NCBI GenBank assembly: GCA_026075535.2
Contig: AP026549.1
Coordinates: 1,922,001 to 1,986,000 of the forward strand
Direction: 5' to 3'
Source: Tricholoma matsutake
Lineage: Eukaryota; Basidiomycota; Agaricomycetes; Agaricales; Tricholomataceae
Length of the DNA stretch: 64,000 nt
Position 1 is the stretch's first letter. Each line of letters begins with the position of its first letter. The notes beneath the pieces were generated by a model, which saw only the letters and a program-made list of their open reading frames with translations, made no database searches and had not been told where the DNA came from. Positions 1 to 12,204 of the stretch are shown here, piece after piece. A program made the position numbers and the translations under genes.

Positions 1-2705
1 GTAGCAGGTGCATTGTGTGTGTATGTGAATTGCACAGGCAGCAAGGCATGCATCTGGTGTGGCATCAGTCATGTGGGATAGTGCATCTGCAGTGGTGTTT
101 TCTTTGCCACTGATATAGGTAATGTTGTAATCAAAATTGGCCATGTACATTGGCCATCTCATTTGTTGTCTCAACATCTCCTTCTGTGATTGGAAGTATT
201 CAAGTGTTTGGTGGTCAGTGTGAAGACCTCGAAATGGGCACTGAGGAGGTTAGGATCTCCATTTCTTAAATGCCTTGATGATGGCAAGGAGTTCCCTCTG
301 ATGAACAGGGTAATTCTTCTCGGCATCGTTGAGTTGGTAGGAGTCATAGGTGACTGGTCTCACAGTTTCCCAAGTTGCACCAAAACTCAACATGGCACTG
401 GTGTGGTGGTCACTGGCATCAGTGGTGACATAGATGTTCAACGTCTTGTCTTTGTAATTAATTATGGTGAGACAGTCAGTGCCAAGAACCAGGTCTTTGA
501 TGTGCTCAAAGGCAGCCTGGTGTTCTGTGGTCCATGGGGGGAATTCCTGGCCACATTCCTTGGTGGTGAGTGGTGTGAGTATGCTTGTATATTCAGCAAG
601 TGCCAGAAGGAAGGTGGCAATGTATCTGGTGAGTCTCAGGAATCCCCTGACATTGGTGGCAGTCATTGGTTGAGGCCAAGATGCAATTCAGTCAGTTTTG
701 TGGGGGTCAGGTTTGATGCCTGTCCCTGAGATGATATGACTGAGGAAACATAATTTAGTGGCAAAGAAGTTGGATTCTGCCTGATTGCAGTAGATACTGG
801 CTTTTTGGAGGGCTTCAAGTAGTGTTGAAGGGTCCAGTCCATATGACCGAAAAAAAGACCGAAATTGGACTGAATTGGACTGGAAAAGACTGGACCAGTG
901 GTCTATTTATGGACCGGTCTTTTGCAGTTCAGTTAGCAGTCTTTCCATTTTGAAAAATGTTGTAAAACCAAAGGAAACCAGTCTAAACCGGTTAGGACCA
1001 GTTTTATCGTGGGAACATATATTGGACCATGTTCCCACATAAAATACGGCAAATTCAACCTCTGGTTCATAAAAAATGGTTAAGAATTGAGCAAGATATA
1101 ACTAAATCTATTTTTGTATGAGTATTTTGTTGTATCAGATTGATTTTCATTTCATCTTACTCATATGTTGATCATTTGCTTGATTCTATTAATGATCATA
1201 GGACTAACATGTATAATAATACTCCCACCATTTGTCAATGCATGCTACATACATCACATAATTTATGGTTGTCACATTACATTTCTTGGTGTTCAGCATA
1301 AGTCATTCAGTAGATGTATTTTTATATTGATCATAGCCAAGTCAAATCTTGATGAAATGTCTTAAAAGTTAGACAGAATGATGGGGAATTACAATGTCTA
1401 TCCATCTGTACAGTGGTTATAAGGTTTTGGTAATATTTGCTAAGATACATATGGGTTATATTAATATGACAAATTTCACAACAAAACATCAGTCTGAACC
1501 AGTCTTAACTGGTCTTTTTCCATCTTTTAACCAGAAAGGACTGGTCCTAGGTGGTCCAGTTTAGTTCTAGCAGTATCTGGGTCAGTCCTGAACTGGTTTA
1601 GGTTGTGGTCTTTATGTTTTTGGGTCAAAAAACCGAACTGGACTGGACCCTCTTCAAGAACAGCAGTGCAGTTTTGTTCGTGTTCCTCCAGAGTTTGTGA
1701 CTATATGATAATATCATCAAGGTACACATGGCAAATCTTGCCAATGAGTTCTCGTAGTGCATCAGTCATTAGGCGCTGATGTGTGGCTGGAGTGTTGCAT
1801 CCACCCTGTGGCATGATGGTCCACTCATAAAGTCCCCATGGTGTTCTTACAGTGGTGAGGTGAATGTTGTCAGGGTGTACTCATGTCTGGAAGAAGGAGT
1901 TTGTCATGTCCATCTTGCCAAATATTTTTCCCTTCCTGCAGTCGGCAAGTATATCATCTATGTGGGGTAGGGGGAAGTTGTCTTGTACAGTGTTACTGTT
2001 GAGTGCTCAGTAGTTGTTCACCCACCAAGGGTCAACTGTTAAGTCAGGTACCCCGGCGATGTATTTCAGCACACAGAATGCTGGTGAGGCCAATTCTGAG
2101 GAGGATGGCTGAATGCGGCCAGCCTTGAGGTGGTCATCCAGCAGTCTCTTGGTATTTCTTGGGAGCTGCATATCCCTTGCCATTGTTGACCTTGGTGGGG
2201 TCTTTGAGTCAGATGCAGTGGAACATGTGGCTGGGGATATCTTCAGTGCTATCAGGGAGATGAAGTGGGAAGCAGTTGGCAAATTTGATTTTCATTTTTG
2301 CATCTTTCTCTTTGAGGAGTTCTTGGAATGCTAGGCCTTCAATGCGGTCTCCCATGGTGGCCATGATGGGTCCGGGGAGAAGGCATCCAGCAAGTGCTGG
2401 TGCTCTGGAGTTTTCCAGTGTAGGTGGTTTTGGAGTCCAAATTTTCTTCAGTGTTGGTGGAGGTGTAACCCATTGTTTGCCCCAGGGCCGGGGTGTTCAA
2501 GGGGGTGGATTTAAAAGGTCAAAACCAGAGCATTTGTTAATGGCGGTTCACTCATGGGTATCAATCACGATCTGTTCTGATGAAAGAAATGGCATTCCTA
2601 ATATAATGGGGAATGATAATCCCTTATTTACTTTCATCTTGTGGACTCCCAATTTCCATATCCCCTGGTCTGATTGCAGCTCTAATTTGACATACTCCTC
2701 ACAGT
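1..2705 (-). pseudogene. Ty3/gypsy reverse transcriptase - RNase H, broken
   Basis: Minus-strand translation shows the end of the protease domain (GMPFL near 2590), then RT. The RT part reads through [28 protein letters not shown] and the catalytic motif [10 protein letters not shown] near 1705-1725. RNase H follows, with VTTDASDHHTSAML near 420, and its C-terminal part continues in another frame to base 1 (FTDHQ-, ISGKENTTADALS-like words). In-frame TGA codons sit at 2007-2009, 1881-1883 and 688-690. An 832-bp element at 820-1651 splits the RT just after the LDD motif. The family is certain from motif order, and the copy is clearly dead. Confidence 0.85.
820..1651. mobile_element. Non-autonomous hAT-like element, GGTCCAGT family
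   Basis: The 832-bp insertion begins TAGTGTTGAAGGGTCCAGTC and ends GGACTGGACCCT, giving an AGGGTCCAGTCC terminal inverted repeat. CTTCAAG is repeated on both sides (813-819 and 1652-1658). The right end seems to lack the outermost bases, since the full mirror of TAGTGTTGA is missing. Both ends are filled with variants of GGTCCAGT/ACTGGACC and ACCGGTC. The middle is AT-rich and holds no recognisable gene. It splits the Ty3/gypsy RT, and removing it with one CTTCAAG copy restores the frame of the flanks. Confidence 0.75.
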
Positions 2706-4066
2706 TAGGGAATGCCAGGGGTAACCCTCGGGTAAATTTTCCCATACCCCTACCCATACCCACCCCTACCCATACCCACCCCTACCCATACCCATGAACA
2801 CCATACCCACATGGGTAGGGCTATGATGTTGCCACGGGTTTCTACAGGTTACCCATGGTTATTCGTGGGTTTCAGCATAAATATGTATTGAAATAATCTA
2901 ATTACACTAAATTAATTTACACTAATTAATGTATAGAAAGAGAAACCCCCTTGCTCATGTTTGCAGTGAGGGCGGGGGGGGTGGTGGTGGTTGTCACCCA
3001 GAACAAGATGAGAAACCCCCCCCTCTTCCATTTGGAGTGAGGGAGGGGGGGTGGTGCCTGCAGTTGCCAAGCCCATCATTGCTTTGTGCCATCCTGTCAT
3101 TTTTGTTGCCCCCTGACATCCTGTTGTCATTGTTGTCAATAGTTAGAAGTAGTACCTACAAAACTTTGTTAGTAAAAAAAGAAATGAATGAGAAAAGAAA
3201 GGAAAACTCACCTGTGGCCCAAGAGATGTCATCCACATCTCTTGGGCCTCATCCCATCATTGCATTGTCCTGTTGTCTCATCGTTGTGTAGTCCTGTTGT
3301 CTCATTGTCCTGCCATCCCATTGTCCTGTTGTCTCATCATCCCATCATCCCATCATCCTGTCATCTCATTGTCCCATTGTCCTGTCATCTCATTGTCCCG
3401 CCATCCTGTTGTCTTGTTGTCTTGTTGTCTTGTTGTCTTGTCTTGTTGTCTCATTGTCCTGTCATCTCATTGTTTTCTCATCCTGTTGTCCCATTGTCCT
3501 GTCATTCTGTTGTCCTGTCATCCTGTCATCCTGTTGTCCTGTTGTCCTTTTGTCCCATTGTCCCATTGTCCCATCATCTTGTCATCTTGTCGTCCCATTG
3601 TCCTGTTGTCTTGTCATTTTGTTGTCCCATCATTGTCCTGTTGTCTTGTCATCTCACCGTTGTCCTGTCTTGCCCACCCCATGAGCAGCTGCTCACAGCG
3701 GTGGTTATGGGTATGGTTTGGTGGGTGTTGTTGCTGTTGTCAGGAGTAGTAGTTAGTATCTAAATAGTTTGTCAGTAACAAAAAAATAACATGATAAAAA
3801 GGAAAAACTTACCTTCATGTTCAGAGCAAGGGAGGGGGTCCTGGGTCCTGTAGTTGCCAGAAGTTGTCATTGTTGTCATCCAGAATGAACAAGAAAGCTG
3901 CCTCCGCTTGTGTTTGCAGCGAGGGAGGGGTGGCAGCAGGCATAGTAGAGTGGAATGTTGTTGACATTGATCAACAAGGTCATATGATCATTCACCTGAC
4001 CAGTAGTTCGGTACCCATAAACCCATAAGCAGAAACCCATGGTGTTACCCATACCTGTATTACTTA
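2706..4066. mobile_element. Non-autonomous hAT-like element, ACCCAT family, 1361 bp
   Basis: The element starts TAGGGAATGCCAGGGGTAAC and ends ...GTTACCCATACC...ACTTA. It is flanked by an exact 8-bp duplication CTCACAGT (2698-2705 and 4067-4074). Both ends are strings of TACCCAT/ATGGGTA. The inside holds CCCTC-GAGGG hairpin words (2945-3060, 3810-3930), a long ATTGTCC/CTGTCAT low-complexity array, and one GAGCAGCTGCTC palindrome at about 3689. It sits in the protease domain of the Ty3/gypsy copy, and the coding frame of that domain continues across the site once the element and one duplication are subtracted. It encodes nothing recognisable. Confidence 0.88.
3265..3665. repeat. ATTGTCC/CTGTCAT low-complexity array
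   Basis: About 400 bp of irregular tandem words such as CATTGTCCTGTCATCTCATT. All three forward frames stay open because no word forms a stop, so the long cysteine- and leucine-rich ORFs here are artefacts. A related array with ATTGTCCCCATCATTTC lies at 52.8-53.1 kb inside a different element family. Confidence 0.9.
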
Positions 4067-4074
4067 CTCACAGT

Positions 4075-5312
4075 TGATTTTCTGCTGGGTCAAAAACAAC
4101 ATGTTATTTTCCTTTTTAGGGAGAGGATAACATTGGAGGCTGAGACGCTCACAGAGTTCAAGGCTAATCACTGTGCAGGGGCAACCAATGTCCATCAGTG
4201 GATAGATTTTAACAGGGAATTTGGCAATGAGGGGGCCAGTGGCATAGAGGGTAGGAAATAGGTGTGATACAGTAAAGGGGACATCAGCAGGGGGAGGGAC
4301 ATACAAGTTGGTTTTGTTGTCCTCCACCACTGCTGTTGTTGCTGCCACCGGCGCCATGAGTGTTACATATGTCTCGGCATTGGGCCAGGTGTTGTCTGCC
4401 TTAGTGGGACAGTCAGGGTTCTTGTGGCCAGTGTACAATTTCCAGCATCATGTGCAGCCAGCATGTTTTTTGAGGATTGCCCGTTCTTTGAGTGTGAGGG
4501 CAGGGAGGCACTTCTTCTCAACCTGTTTTGTTCTGCTGGGGCTGGCAGTGGGAGAGTTTCCCTTTGCTGGCAGGTCAGTGAGTCGAGAAAATAGGTCTTT
4601 CTTCTTGCCATGGCATGTGGCATGTGCAGTGGCAGAGGCATCAATGAATTTTTGGGTGCATGCATCTTCTGCATGCATGCATGCGATCATCATGTTCCTT
4701 TACCTCGAGGGTCCAGGGGGCAAGTGTGGTGGCCAGGACAGGCTTGAGACTGATGTTGAGTCTCAAGTCAGGGTGGAGGTTGTATTGGAGCTGGTTTTTG
4801 AGTTCAGCCTTGGTCAGGGCCTTGGCTGGTGCAGAGGTGGCAAGGATGGCATTCAGGTTCTCAATCTCAATTTTCCAGTCAATGAAGACCTGGTCACCTT
4901 ATGATGAGGAGAGGATGGTTTCAAGGATGTTGTGGGCCCAGTTCTTCTCCAGGATGAGTTGGGAGAGCTCACCAAGGTATCCATCCAGGGAGAGGGCATC
5001 AATCTGAGTTTGGTTGGCTTGGTATCATGCCACAAGGCGAGGTTTAAACATGCCCTCAGCAATGTAGCTGACAATTTCATTGTCTGTCTTCCCACCGTGC
5101 TTCTTGTAATGTTTGCATGTAAGGGTCCACAGTTGCATGATGAGAGGGGTGATTTTGCCAGTGGTGAGCATTGGCCATTCCTTCATCTTCATGACCTTCA
5201 CTTCAGTGAGGGGTTGTGTGGAGGGTGACATTTTGGTTTGAGCAGCAGGTGGTGTGGCCTGGTAGTTGGGATGGTTAATTGTGATGGTTGGTGTACTTTT
5301 GTCAGTGGACAA
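4075..5312 (-). pseudogene. Ty3/gypsy gag and start of protease, broken
   Basis: From 5312 downward the minus strand gives a gag-like helical region (MSTDKSTPTITINHPNY..., KEWPML, EIVSYIAEGMFKPR). After frame changes comes a CCHC zinc knuckle of the form C-T-stop-C-x4-GH-x4-C at about 4415-4455. The stop is TGA at 4448-4450, where arginine would be expected between the first two cysteines. A protease start follows with PLMDIGCPCTVIS, where the usual D-S/T-G is replaced by DIG. The protease is then cut at 4074 by the 2706-4066 insertion and resumes at 2705 in a compatible frame. Confidence 0.75.
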
Positions 5313-5400
5313 GTCAGTATCAGTGTTTGGTGGTGACAGTGGCAGTGATTGGCAGATGTGCCAGTGCTTTCATCATGTGGTTGGTAGTGTCTCGAATTCA

Positions 5401-5878
5401 GCTGGTTGGCCAGAATCCTGTAAACTTCTTCTCATGCTCCTGGTGAGGAGTGGGATGAGGGTGGAAGGTTGCTGAGACAGGGTTGGTTTGGTAGGTGAAG
5501 AAAGTTTTTGGTGTCAAAAAAAAAGTGGAAGGATGCCAAGTTTGGCAGCCTACACTAGACTTAGGTTTACTAAAAGACAGGATCAAATTATCTTCATTGC
5601 ATGGAAGTAGGAACCATAAGCCACTATAAAAAATAAGGGGATAAGGAATTACTATATCTTCATTGCATGGAAGTAGGAATGAAGGTAAGGAAATAAAGAT
5701 GTACGTAATATATGTGAAAAGATTGACCATGTAAGTAAAAGGCCACATCAGGCATCGTGTGTGATTTAGGAAGGCCACATTGGGCATAGTCACATATTCG
5801 GAAGATACCACATCAATAGGGTAATGTTGGCACTGCTGGATGTGGATAGAAGGGTAATAAGAATGTATGGTGCCATTG
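5401..5878. other. Unassigned spacer with a short direct repeat
   Basis: No gene was recognised. A direct repeat of about 26 bp (core TCTTCATTGCATGGAAGTAG) occurs near 5587-5613 and 5654-5679, about 67 bp apart. It is the only clear structure here. Part of this stretch may be the untranslated leader of the minus-strand Ty3/gypsy element, but no LTR end was found. Confidence 0.5.
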
Positions 5879-6265
5879 CCAGGATTAGTGTTGCCACTGG
5901 CTCAGCCGAGGTATTTCAATATAATGGCTATAGCATGCCAGATAAATTTCCTAAACTCACCAGAATATTTGAGCATATGTATGGGCCCATAATCCGAGGG
6001 GTTGTCTGCCAACATTAGTTGAACCAATCAATTGTCCCTGAGTCATTTAATAAACAAAATTTGGCTTGATGGCTCAGCTTGAAATCAAAGCTGAGTGAAT
6101 AAGTCAGGAACAGGGGATCCAATCAGATAATGTTGGCAAAAGACCCCTTGGTTTATGGGCCCATCCATATGCTCAAATATCTTAGTGAATTTAGGAAATT
6201 TATCTGGTATGCTATAGCCATTTTATTGAAAAACCTCGACTGAGCCATTGGCAACACTAGCCAGG
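5879..6265. repeat. Inverted repeat with arms of about 135 bp and a loop of about 115 bp
   Basis: The segment 5879-6016 (from CCAGGATTAGTGTTGCCA to GTCTGCCAACATTA) returns as its reverse complement at about 6130-6265, with scattered differences. Shared words include GGGCCCAT, AATTTCCTAAA and GGCTATAGCAT. Such a palindrome could be a fold-back element or an inverted duplication. No target duplication was identified. A transcript across it would form a long hairpin. Confidence 0.85.
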
Positions 6266-6269
6266 ATGT

Positions 6270-6540
6270 ATGTCGCCGGTGTGTTGTTGTCATATTTGCT
6301 GGTCGCTGTGCCAGCAGCGAGGGTGATAGTGTTGGCAATGTGTGTGGCTGTGTTGGCACCATGGGAGTGTGTTGGTAGTGTAGGGTGGCCACTGGCTGTA
6401 ACTCACTGTAACACAGACATTGGTATATCTGGTGTTGGTGAGTTGTTTATGCACTGTAGGTGGCTGTGCTGGCAGCAAGGGTGGTTGTGTTGGCATTGTG
6501 TGTGGCTGTGTCAGCACTGTGGAAGTGTGTAATGGTGGCA
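6270..6540. repeat. Degenerate TGTGTTGGCA-type tandem repeat
   Basis: Irregular repeats of GTGTTGGCA, GTGGCTGTG and GCAGCGAGGGTG fill this stretch. Both strands carry overlapping short ORFs made of the same words, which argues against coding. It directly follows the right arm of the 5879-6265 inverted repeat. Confidence 0.6.
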
Positions 6541-6779
6541 TAGGTAAATTAACTTGTCATAATGTTGTGAGTCTGTGGGCCAGACTTACAAATAGTTGGG
6601 TATAGGGGAGAAGGGGGGACAAGGGAAAAGAGGGGGAGAAAGGGGGGGGGCAGAGTTCAATCATCAGCAAACTATTGTAGTAATATCGATCTAATCAAGT
6701 AGACCTGAAAGCCATGATTTCCTATGCTTGCTAGCTTTTTTGAGCTTGACCTAATGCAGGTGTTAGTACAATAATATTA

Positions 6780-7097
6780 GTAGCGGTCAAAGTTTGCGAT
6801 TATTACATGATTAATAGTGCGATTATTGTATGATTATGAATCAAAAATTGTGTCAATAATCCGAGTCACCTTGACTGTGACGATTATCGAGGGCAATTAC
6901 AGGGCAATTATGGGACACAATTATTTTGACAGATCTATGATCTTCTGTGTGATGTAAGCAAATGTAAGCACGTCAAATAATTGCCTTCAATAATCATACA
7001 AGTAATTGTCAATTATTACAATAATTGCAAATCTGATTATCCATGTCCCTAAAATCATGGACATAATTGTGTAATAATTGCAAACTTTGACCGCTAC
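6780..7097. mobile_element. MITE with GTAGCGGTCAAAGTTTGC inverted ends
   Basis: A 318-bp AT-rich segment has near-perfect terminal inverted repeats of about 28 bp starting GTAGCGGTCAAAGTTTGC. TATTA directly precedes it (6775-6779) and directly follows it (7098-7102), consistent with a 5-bp target duplication. The inside has many ATAATTG/CAATTAT words and no gene. The superfamily cannot be named from these ends. Confidence 0.8.
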
Positions 7098-7725
7098 TAT
7101 TAAAAAAATCTTTGACTTACTGTCCTTCACGAGCAATTGTCCAAATGAGTTTCATAAGCTTAGAGCCATGGTAATCATGCTCCAGAGTTTCCCAAATGGA
7201 TAGCTAGGTGTGTAGCGCATCTTTGGTTTGCTTCCCCTCTTTTAAGGGAGGGTACTAGTCCCCTGGGCCATGAAGACACCAGATGCCAGACTTATCATTT
7301 TTGATAAGCCCTTTACCAGGGAATATGTACAATTTTTTTGATGTAAATTGATGTAATATGATGTCGTCAGATTTGGCCCAATTTTCATTAATGATGTGGT
7401 CACATGTAATTAAGGCTCCAACTGTATTATCTATTTACTGTATATGTATATGTATATGTATACCCTCCAAGCTGAAAGTCAGATATACAGTAAATATATG
7501 GTATATAGATAGTTAGACAGTTTCTCCACTGAGCAGTCAATCAGGGGTAGGTACAGCCTGAGATTGGTCTGCTTCTCGCAGGCATTGACATGTAATATAT
7601 TAGGTAATTGGTAACAAATGATGACAAATTTCTTTTTGTCACCAGCTGCCAGCACCGTCGTTCTCATATGAAGTTGAGGCCATTCATTACTCTCCTATGG
7701 ACCTCCTATGGACAACAATGCATTG
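7098..7725. other. Spacer between MITE and hAT element
   Basis: No gene was recognised. A TATATG microsatellite lies at about 7440-7460, and short ORFs on the minus strand (7479-7667) show no domain. Confidence 0.5.
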
Positions 7726-7962
7726 TTGTGTTGCGTACATAGTTTCTGGCTTGCACACAAAGCAATGGGAGTGAGTTGTCATAATATGTATTTGACAACC
7801 AGCTATTAACCTCCTTTACAGAGCGGATCTGTCAGTTGATGAAGCATAGGCAACTACATACGAAGCAGTAGTGGTAGGGGTTGTAATCTATAAGTTGTAC
7901 TTCAAAATCTTAGCCTTTGTGACCACACCTTCAAGTTCTTTCAGACTCGGAGCGAGTTCATC

Positions 7963-10900
7963 ATGTCTGTATCATCAGCGCAGATTATTGTGGAAGATCA
8001 AATTGGATGCTTGAAAGCTCTTGTGTCAGCTTTACCCTCGAGTGTTCCTTCTGCAACTGAAGATGGCCATATTGTTACTGTATTTACTAATGTTCCTGAA
8101 TCTCAGGATCCAGATGACCAATGGCCTGTTTTTAACCGTCGAATGGATGTGCTTTTTGATGAAGACCTATGCATAAATGGCCATCTCCTCAATGTCACGA
8201 GAGGTCCATTTAGAATGGACATGGTCATTCAGTATGCTGCAAATGCTGTCCAAGCTGGCAATCTGCTTTGGGAGCCAGCAAAAATAAAGCTTGATAGGCT
8301 GCTTGCCAAAGTTCGATACTTGAGGTATGTACTTGACTCGGACTAAAATTTATTTTCATTACTTATTGTCATACATTTAGTGAACATGCAAAACCAACAA
8401 AGATGAAGCTCACATTGACCCTTCCGGCGCTCAAGCAAAAGACATCTGCAGTGGAAGAGGAAGAGGAGGCAAATCTAGACTATGCACCTCTGAAATGACC
8501 ACGTCCAGAGCCAAAGTCACCTACCAATGTTTTTAACAGTCAAGGCAAAGAGGAGATGGAGCACACTGAGTTAGGGGAAAGACTGGTTTGTGAATTACAG
8601 ATGGTACCATATCTCCATTGATCAAACTTTGTTTAGCGAGTGAAACAGGGTAAATCAAAACATCCGCCGGGAGTAGTTTCTCACAAGGTAGGGGTTAGCA
8701 TATATCTCACTTTTCTGTTACTGTACTGATAAAATTGCAGATGAAAATGACTGTGAAGGGAAAAGATGTGACAAAAGGGAAAAAATCCACAACAAACATG
8801 AAGAAGGCAGCGGGGAAGGATAGTGCCACAGTGAAAAGGAAGACAGGAACGGCAATTGACCCACTGGATGTCGAGACCAATGAATCTGATGGTGAGTCTG
8901 CTCTCCAGGTCCTAGAGGCTCAGGAGCAAAGTCAGGGTGCTCATCATGGGCCAGCAAATGGAAGTTTGCAACACTTTCATGACCCAGTTCCTGTTTTGAG
9001 CAAGGATTGTTCTTTGCGATGGGAGTTTAAGTGCAAGTATTGCCCATGGTATGTCTATACTAAGTGCTTAAATATGTGCTGTGTGGTTGACAATAGTTTG
9101 TCTCTAGTCTCTGTTCAGTTGTATGGACTGTCAGCAACAAGGGCATGACATTTGACAATGAACCGAAGCTGCCAAAGCTTAATAACCTTGCTAGCCATGC
9201 TTCCGAGTGCAAAGAAACTGATCATGAAGTGCCATGTGCTAGCGACCAGCCCTCTGCTCCGTTGAACATCAAGCAAAGTGCTGACCTTATGGCTGAATAT
9301 CTTAAAGCAGGCAAACTCAACCCAGCCATCATAGCAACTCAAAAGGGCTTCCTTTGACTCTTTTCTGCATGGATACTTGATGAAAGCCTCCCTTGGACGA
9401 CAGGCGAGGCACTGTGACTTGATCTTCTCTTCAAATATTTGAAGGTCAAGTTTATCCTTCTGAGCGATATAACAGTCAGGAATCAACTGGGCAAGATATT
9501 TCTTGAACTACATGGGAAGGTTGTTTGTGAGTTTGCAGTATGTCCACCACTGCTTCGGTTAGCTCCAGTCTGTTAACGTGTAGTGCTGTTCCGGCCCAGC
9601 TTGGCCTGAGATGGCTTTGGCTTTCCCAATCCACAGGCTGAGCCAAAGCCATCAACTAGGGCTTGGCCCTGGCCTGGCTTGGCCTGGGCCGCGGCTTTGT
9701 ATGCAAGAATAATAAAAATTTCCTGAGAGGTTAGCCGGCAAGTTTGATGCTTCCAGGGGTCTAACTTACCTCGAATGCAGCTTGGTATACAGTGTACTCG
9801 ATGGACGACGATGTTGTTACATGAAAACACGTCCAAAACATGTTTGTTTGGCCAGTCACATGACTACTGTGAACACGACACGACAATCAAAATGACTCAC
9901 ATCATAAATCGTAACACTGTCATGTGTCCATCCAAACATTGAGAACATACGACACTGGTTCAATATCGTGACTTGGCACATGGTAACCACAATTTAGTAC
10001 TTCAAACTCACCAAGATACAACACTTGAAAAGCTGCGGCCTGACAGCCTGGCTTTGGCTTGTCAGATCTCCAGGCCAGGCCAAAGCCATCAAGAGGCTGT
10101 CATTTTGGCTTTGCTTGGCCTGGCCTATTTGGGCCCAGCTTGGCCTGGCTCATGGCCTGAGGCTGGGCCAAGCACAGCACTATTAATGTGCTTTAGAATG
10201 TTAAGTCGAGAATTGCCTATGCAACAGACACTTGGACTATGTGGCAAATGGTTTATACATTTGCCTGCACTATTGGCTCCTTCGTGAACAATGACTGGGA
10301 ACTCATCCAGCATGTTGTAGACTTTGCCCCTATTCAGGACAAGGAGCATGAAGGCTTATATGCAGGAAAGGCTTTCGTGGATAGCATACGCAAATGCAGT
10401 GGTCTTGATAAGATATGTCTTTCTGTTTCGTTGTTGAATGTTCTACGATTTACATGGGTGATCTCTACATGATTAGTTTGACGACTGACAATGCCTCTGT
10501 CAACAATGTCATAATCGAAGTTACTGGGGAAATTATTCTGCAGAAGTACAACATTCCCTATACCCCAGACATGCACATCCACTGCATTGCACATGTGGTA
10601 AATCTTATTGTTCAGGCACTTTTAGCAGCGATGGACGAGGCAGATTCTCCTGACGATATTGACTACTTTCTTCTTCACAAGGAGTCACCAATACACTATG
10701 ACCCAGACGATGATGAGGATCATATTGCAATGGAGTCTGAGAACGTGGATTTGGAGGCAATGGATGAGGACAGGGATGAAGTCGACATTGCAGAGGAGAA
10801 GGTGATTGAAGAAATCCAACATAGCAGCCCACTAAAATGGGTATTTAATTTGTCTCCTCATTTATTGGTCTGTACTTATTCAGTTCTTTGTCTAGCTGCA

Positions 10901-12204
10901 CTTTGTGACAACCAAGATTGTATCATCACCTCAGCGCCATGCCAAATTCTGCAAGCTCACACACGAAAAGTATGCTGGTAGTCTAGAGAAGAAAGCACGT
11001 GCTCACCTTATGGTTGTTTGGGATGTTCGAACGCGATGGAATTATACACATGCGATGATTCGTCGTGTGCTGTTACTGAAGGAGGTAAGTATGCCATGGC
11101 CATACATGTCTGTCTCAAGTTAAGTTTCGGTATAGGCTGTCAATGCATGGGTCTTCCAATCCCCGAGTCTTCATGGATGCATTCTTTCGCCGGCCAACTG
11201 GACATTGTTGGAACAGCTAGCTGACGTTCTTGAGGCATGCCCCTTTCATTTAAACTTTAAGACATGACTGATAGTAGATGATAGGTTTTTACCCAAGTTA
11301 TGCTGCAAATGTCATGGGCATCAATCCCAACAATCCCATTTGTCCTTCCAGCATATGAGAAGATGGATCGTCATCTGGTCAAGGTATGCAAAGGAGTAAC
11401 ATATGGTCCAGTTCTACGACGCACTGCACTTGCAGGATGGGGCAAGCTCTTAAAGTACAAAACACTTGCCGAGAACAACCAGTTCTACACTATCGTGACA
11501 GGTGTGCAGTCTAGTGTCTGTATCTGATATCACACTCAAAAATTCTTGATGGCAGTTCTCAATCCATTCTTTTGAGCAGAGTGGTTCAAGCACACTGTTT
11601 CACAGGACCTCCAAGGATCTCCAAAAGCTGCTGCAGAAAAGCTAGCTGTCGAGAAGGCTGAGACATTATTCATATATGTCACTCAGGAGTACTACAATAA
11701 CTTGGTGTCAGATGATTGTGAACTGCCAGAGACATCTCTGCCAAAGCACGGAATTTCAAGCACAGATAACTGGCTTGCAGATGTATGTGATGTTGAAATC
11801 ATAGCCGCGTTACCCACTGAGTGATCAGAAGACAACATGATGGATGAGATCCAATGATATTTCAAATTTGAAGGGGGCAAGGGAGACATCAACAACCCTC
11901 TGCCATGGTACAAGGTATGGTTATCGCGATATTCACCATCTGCTGGGCTCATTTGTTCCCAGAAAAATGCACAGTCCTTCTCAACACCTGCTCGCATGGC
12001 AAGAGATTTTTTTGCTATTCCAGCAACGAGTGTCTCAGTTGAACAAGTGTTTTCAAAGTCGCACCACATTTGCACAGATTTATGGTCATCTCTGAAGGTG
12101 GAGACCATCTCAGAAGCTCTGTTATCGAAGGTATGGATCCGGCAGGGACTCTTGGATGTGAATGAGCCAAAACCACCACAAAAAAAGCATGGCTCCGCTC
12201 AGTA
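7963..12204 (+). pseudogene. BED-finger hAT transposase, multi-exon, broken
   Basis: Exonic pieces read in order. There is an N-terminal unit from ATG 7963, a basic linker (8735-8860), and a BED-type zinc finger (W-x-F-x-C-x-x-C near 9020-9045 with H-x-x-x-C near 9195-9215). Then comes a catalytic start DTWT near 10233 and the second aspartate in TTDNASVN near 10485. CIAHVVNL follows near 10585, and a C-terminal hAT dimerisation region runs through NPLPWYK, ARMARDFFAIPATSVSVEQV and CTDLWSSLK (11890-12100). GT-AG introns are visible, for example about 8326-8380. Defects are a TGA at 8496-8498, a TGA after ALPTE near 11822 and the 9581-10182 insertion. The family is certain; the copy is non-functional. 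Confidence 0.88.
9581..10182. mobile_element. Non-autonomous hAT-like element, AGGCCTGGC family, 602 bp
   Basis: It begins TAGTGCTGTTCCGGCCCAGC and ends AAGCACAGCACTA. The flanking 8-mers TTAACGTG (9573-9580) and TTAATGTG (10183-10190) differ only by one CpG-to-TpG change, which makes them a convincing decayed target duplication. Both ends are rich in GGCCTGGC and AAAGCCAT words, while the middle is unrelated AT-rich DNA. It disrupts the hAT transposase gene upstream of the DTWT catalytic motif. Related material lies at 32115-32222 and 55826-55965. Confidence 0.85.

Larger units (their letters stand above)
1..5400 (-). mobile_element. Decayed Ty3/gypsy retrotransposon, minus strand, left part outside window
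   Basis: Read on the minus strand, the order is gag, CCHC knuckle, protease, reverse transcriptase and RNase H, which is the Ty3/gypsy order. The integrase and left LTR would lie beyond base 1, and no right LTR was recognised near 5.4 kb. Two non-autonomous elements cut the body, and each can be removed at its target duplication to give back a continuous reading frame. Several stops are TGA in place of an expected CGA arginine. The copy cannot make a working polyprotein. Confidence 0.85.

Noticed and set aside
3188..3763. Long cysteine/leucine-rich ORFs in all three forward frames
   Set aside because: They are read-throughs of an ATTGTCC/CTGTCAT simple repeat inside a non-autonomous element. 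All frames are open because the words contain no stop.
4660..4690. GCATGC palindromic microsatellite as a regulatory site
   Set aside because: It lies within decayed gag and is a short simple repeat with no other support.
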